Origin: Betaproteobacteria bacterium HGW-Betaproteobacteria-7
GTDB taxonomy: Bacteria; Pseudomonadota; Gammaproteobacteria; Burkholderiales; Rhodocyclaceae
Length of the DNA: 64,000 nucleotides
Direction: 5' to 3'
NCBI GenBank assembly: GCA_002840765.1
Contig: PHCE01000002.1
Span: forward strand, 1-64,000
In this document: positions 61,522 to 64,000 of the stretch, piece by piece
Numbering within the stretch: position 1 is the stretch's first letter
How the letters are laid out: each line of letters starts with the position of its first letter
The notes under the pieces: model-generated
Told to the model about the DNA's origin: nothing
Databases searched by the model: none
Seen by the model: the letters and a program-made list of their open reading frames with translations, nothing else
Position numbers and translations under genes: made by a program

Positions 61522-62600
61522 TGCTGTTCGGCCAGTTCCGCCAACAGGTCGGCCTGGTGTTCGGCGGCCAGCGCGCCGAGCAGTTCACCCATGTCGCCGT
61601 CCATGATCGCGGCGATCTTGTACAGCGTCAGGTTGATGCGGTGGTCGGTGATCCGCCCCTGCGGGAAGTTGTAGGTGCGGATGCGCTCGGAGCGGTCGCC
61701 GGAGCCGATCAGGCTCTTGCGCGTGCTGGAAATGTGCGCCTGCTGCGCCCGCACCTGGACATCCTTGATGCGCGCCGCCAGCACCTTCATCGCCGAAGCC
61801 TTGTTGGCATGCTGCGAGCGACCGTCCTGGCATTCAGCGACGATACCGGTCGGCAGGTGGGTGATGCGCACCGCCGAATCGGTCTTGTTGATGTGCTGGC
61901 CGCCGGCCCCGGAAGCACGGTAGGTGTCAATGCGCAGGTCGGCCGGGTTGAGATTGACGTCCTCGACCTCGTCCACTTCCGGCATCACGGCGACGGTGCA
62001 TGCCGAAGTATGGATACGGCCCTGCGTCTCGGTTTCCGGCACGCGCTGTACGCGATGGCCGCCAGATTCGAACTTCAATTGCGAATAAGCGCCGCTGCCG
62101 GCGATGCGGCAGATGATTTCGCGGTAGCCGCCGAGCTCCGATTCGCTGGCCGACATCACCTCGACCTGCCAGCGCTGGCGCTCGGCAAAACGCGAGTACA
62201 TGCGGAAGAGGTCACCAGCGAACAGCGCCGACTCATCGCCGCCGGTGCCGGCGCGGATTTCCAGGATGACGCTGCGCTCGTCGTTGGGATCCTTCGGTAG
62301 CAGCAGCTTCTGCAGCTCGATTTCCAGTTCCGGCAGGCGCGCCTTGGCGGCGGCGATTTCCTCGGCGGCGAAGTCGCGCATCTCCGGGTCGGCGAGCATC
62401 GCCTCAGCCTCGGCCAGATCGTTTTCGGCCTGACGGAAGGCGCCGTACTGGACGACCACGGGTTCGATTTCCGCCCGTTCGCGCGACAGCTTGCGGAACT
62501 GTTCCATGTCGCCAGCTGCATCCGGTGCCGACAGCATGCGGTCGATGCCTTCAAGGCGGTCGACCAGCAGTTCGAGTTTCTGGCGGATGCTGTCCTTCAT
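61518..62600 (-). CDS. prfA: Peptide chain release factor 1
   Basis: Recognises UAA and UAG stop codons. 360 residues from ATG 62600 ([18 protein letters not shown]); an in-frame extension to 62675 is not conserved-looking. The GGQ motif is at residues 233-235 ([10 protein letters not shown]). hemA, which commonly precedes prfA, is absent; a divergent signalling gene is found instead. Confidence 0.97.
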   Translation of the reverse strand: MKDSIRQKLELLVDRLEGIDRMLSAPDAAGDMEQFRKLSRERAEIEPVVVQYGAFRQAENDLAEAEAMLADPEMRDFAAEEIAAAKARLPELEIELQKLLLPKDPNDERSVILEIRAGTGGDESALFAGDLFRMYSRFAERQRWQVEVMSASESELGGYREIICRIAGSGAYSQLKFESGGHRVQRVPETETQGRIHTSACTVAVMPEVDEVEDVNLNPADLRIDTYRASGAGGQHINKTDSAVRITHLPTGIVAECQDGRSQHANKASAMKVLAARIKDVQVRAQQAHISSTRKSLIGSGDRSERIRTYNFPQGRITDHRINLTLYKIAAIMDGDMGELLGALAAEHQADLLAELAEQQ

Positions 62601-62777
62601 GTCGGGCGCGCAGTGATCTTCGGATGGGGGCGCTATGGTACCCGAGAACACCTCCCGTCGGCGATCGACGGTCATTGCTCGAACGACTGCCAGATAGCAT
62701 AATCAGCGATCATTTCGAGCAGCGTTCAGCCATCCTTTGCCCCCGCCGACCGACCACGCTCATTCCCCGACAGGCCG

Positions 62778-64000
62778 ATGCTCCATTCATTCCACCCCGT
62801 GATCGCACTGGCGGAAAGCCTCGAACGCAGCTGGCAAGCGTACCGTGAGCGCGGTGAGTTCGACCTGTTCGTTGAATTCACCGTCTCCCTCAACGGCCTC
62901 ACCGAACGTCTGCGGCGTCGCCAGATGCCGGGCTTGGTGCGTACCTGCCAGGAGCTGGAAAATGCCGCTCTGGCGCTGTTCGGCGACAGCACCCAGCACC
63001 CGATGGCCGTCGACCAGGCGAACGGAATCGAACGTCGCTTCGCCCAGTTACTCGGCGAAATACGCCGCCAGCAACATCCCCTGCCGGCCCGCCGACTCTC
63101 GGATGACAGTAGCGCCGCGCCGGATGATGTCGGCGCCCGACCCCGGCGCATCCTGATCATAGCCCCCGCCGGCCATGGGTGGACGGCCTCGCTGCAGGCA
63201 CAACTGGCCTTTTTCGGCTTCACCACCGAACAGGCCGACTGGCAGTCGGCAGCAAACCCGACCACCCCGCCACTGGCCATCCTCTTCGTGCCCGAACGTC
63301 CGGGCGGCGCATACCCGCCGAAGGCGGTAGGCAGCATCATGGCGCTGCGCACGCGCTTTCCGAACAGCTACTTCTATTGCCTGGCAGTACCCGAAAACCT
63401 GCAGAGCATGGTCCTCCTCCAGCGGGCGGGCGCCGATGCCTGCATACCCGCCGACAGCGGTATCAGCGATATCCTCTCGCGCCTGCTCGACCTGGTACGT
63501 CAGGAAGAAATGGAAGCTGATCGCGTCCTTGTCGTCGAGGACTCGGCCACTGCCTCCGCCCACGTCAGCCGCGCCCTGACCCAGCACGGCATCGACAGCC
63601 TGGTCATCGACGATCCGCGCAAGTTGCTCGAGGCCGTCGCCGACTACCGTCCGGATGCCATCCTGATGGACATGTACATGCCCTTCTGCAGTGGCATCGA
63701 AGCCACTGCCGCACTACGCCAGATCCCGGAATACCAGGCTCTGCCGGTGATCTACCTGTCGAGCGAGAGCGACATCGTGCAACAGGTCGAAGCCCTGCGC
63801 CTGGGCGGCGACCAGTTTCTGACCAAGCCGGCCAATCCGGTGCTGCTCGCCGCCGTGGTCAAGACCAAGATCGCCCGCTACCGGGAAATGCACCATGCCG
63901 GCCAGCACGATGGCCTGACCGGCCTGCTCAATCATTCGACCGCCAAGATGCGCATCGAACAGATGTGCCAAAGCGCCAGAATGACTGGCCGCCTGGTCGT
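62778..64000 (+). CDS. Multi-receiver diguanylate cyclase-type regulator (3' end cut)
   Basis: 407 codons visible, open at the right edge. Residues 1-110 are helical. Residues 125-230 (RRILIIAPAGHGW to RLLDLVRQEE) look like a receiver domain lacking its phospho-acceptor (LFVPERP where DxxMP is expected). Residues 243-365 are a normal receiver (VLVVEDSA, acceptor D298 in LMDMYMPF, Lys in FLTKPANP). A GGDEF-type start, HDGLTGLLNHST, follows. Cyclic-di-GMP synthesis is likely, but the GGDEF active site lies outside the window. The start is tentative (weak ribosome-binding site). Confidence 0.8.
   Translation, partial: MLHSFHPVIALAESLERSWQAYRERGEFDLFVEFTVSLNGLTERLRRRQMPGLVRTCQELENAALALFGDSTQHPMAVDQANGIERRFAQLLGEIRRQQHPLPARRLSDDSSAAPDDVGARPRRILIIAPAGHGWTASLQAQLAFFGFTTEQADWQSAANPTTPPLAILFVPERPGGAYPPKAVGSIMALRTRFPNSYFYCLAVPENLQSMVLLQRAGADACIPADSGISDILSRLLDLVRQEEMEADRVLVVEDSATASAHVSRALTQHGIDSLVIDDPRKLLEAVADYRPDAILMDMYMPFCSGIEATAALRQIPEYQALPVIYLSSESDIVQQVEALRLGGDQFLTKPANPVLLAAVVKTKIARYREMHHAGQHDGLTGLLNHSTAKMRIEQMCQSARMTGRLV

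Overview
This window looks like a chromosomal segment of a Rhodocyclaceae-type betaproteobacterium (Dechloromonas or a relative). The evidence is high GC with GC-rich third positions, the gene orders surA-pdxA-rsmA, dusB-fis-purH-purD and argH/algZR, and a form II RuBisCO gene set. I could not compare it with a database, so the assignment is inference. About 60 protein genes fill the window. I found no rRNA, tRNA, CRISPR array, integrase or transposase.

Region 1 (1-18.3 kb) carries the Calvin-Benson-Bassham cycle in two blocks. A minus-strand operon runs fbp-prkB-tkt-gap-fba (5966 down to 1), with fba cut by the window edge. A plus-strand block runs cbbM-cbbQ-cbbO-cbbR (12691-18259): form II RuBisCO, its CbbQ/CbbO activase and the LysR regulator. 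cbbY, a sugar-bisphosphate phosphatase gene, is divergent from fbp, and the shared gap holds a perfect 10-bp inverted repeat that could be the CbbR operator. Between the blocks is a minus-strand envelope cassette (6847-12208): a PbgA/YejM-like DUF3413 sulfatase-fold protein, a methyltransferase, an InaA/WaaP-like kinase and an LtaS-like protein. This is the best candidate for an undescribed system. A 33-residue membrane protein with its own terminator sits just upstream of the cbbM promoter.

Region 2 (18.3-41 kb) is mostly housekeeping: DUF3422, purC, DUF2189, oligopeptidase A, a DUF4124/glutaredoxin-like periplasmic protein, exonuclease III, a Crp/Fnr regulator with a DUF2892 protein, and the lptD-surA-pdxA-rsmA operon. 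Divergent from lptD is a long plus-strand run: amgK-murU (cell-wall recycling), pepP, a Ubi-type hydroxylase, a MenA-like prenyltransferase, dusB, fis, purH and purD. The dusB-fis junction overlaps unusually far.

Region 3 (41-57.1 kb) holds haem genes (hemF, then hemC-hemD-hemX-hemY on the minus strand), aminopeptidase N, an MFS transporter, a fused glucosylglycerol-phosphate synthase/phosphatase divergent from an MscS-type channel (a likely osmotic-stress pair), a receiver-only regulator and an AlgZ/AlgR two-component system. In pseudomonads argH, algZ, algR, hemC and hemD are neighbours; here about 9 kb separates algR from hemC.

Region 4 (57.1-64 kb) has argH, a Ser/Thr kinase fused to a cyclic-nucleotide-binding domain, an OsmC-like protein, the prfA-prmC-grxD operon, and the start of a multi-receiver diguanylate cyclase cut by the right edge.

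No gene-free stretch longer than about 300 bp exists except 12209-12690, which contains the small membrane protein, its terminator and the cbbM promoter region.
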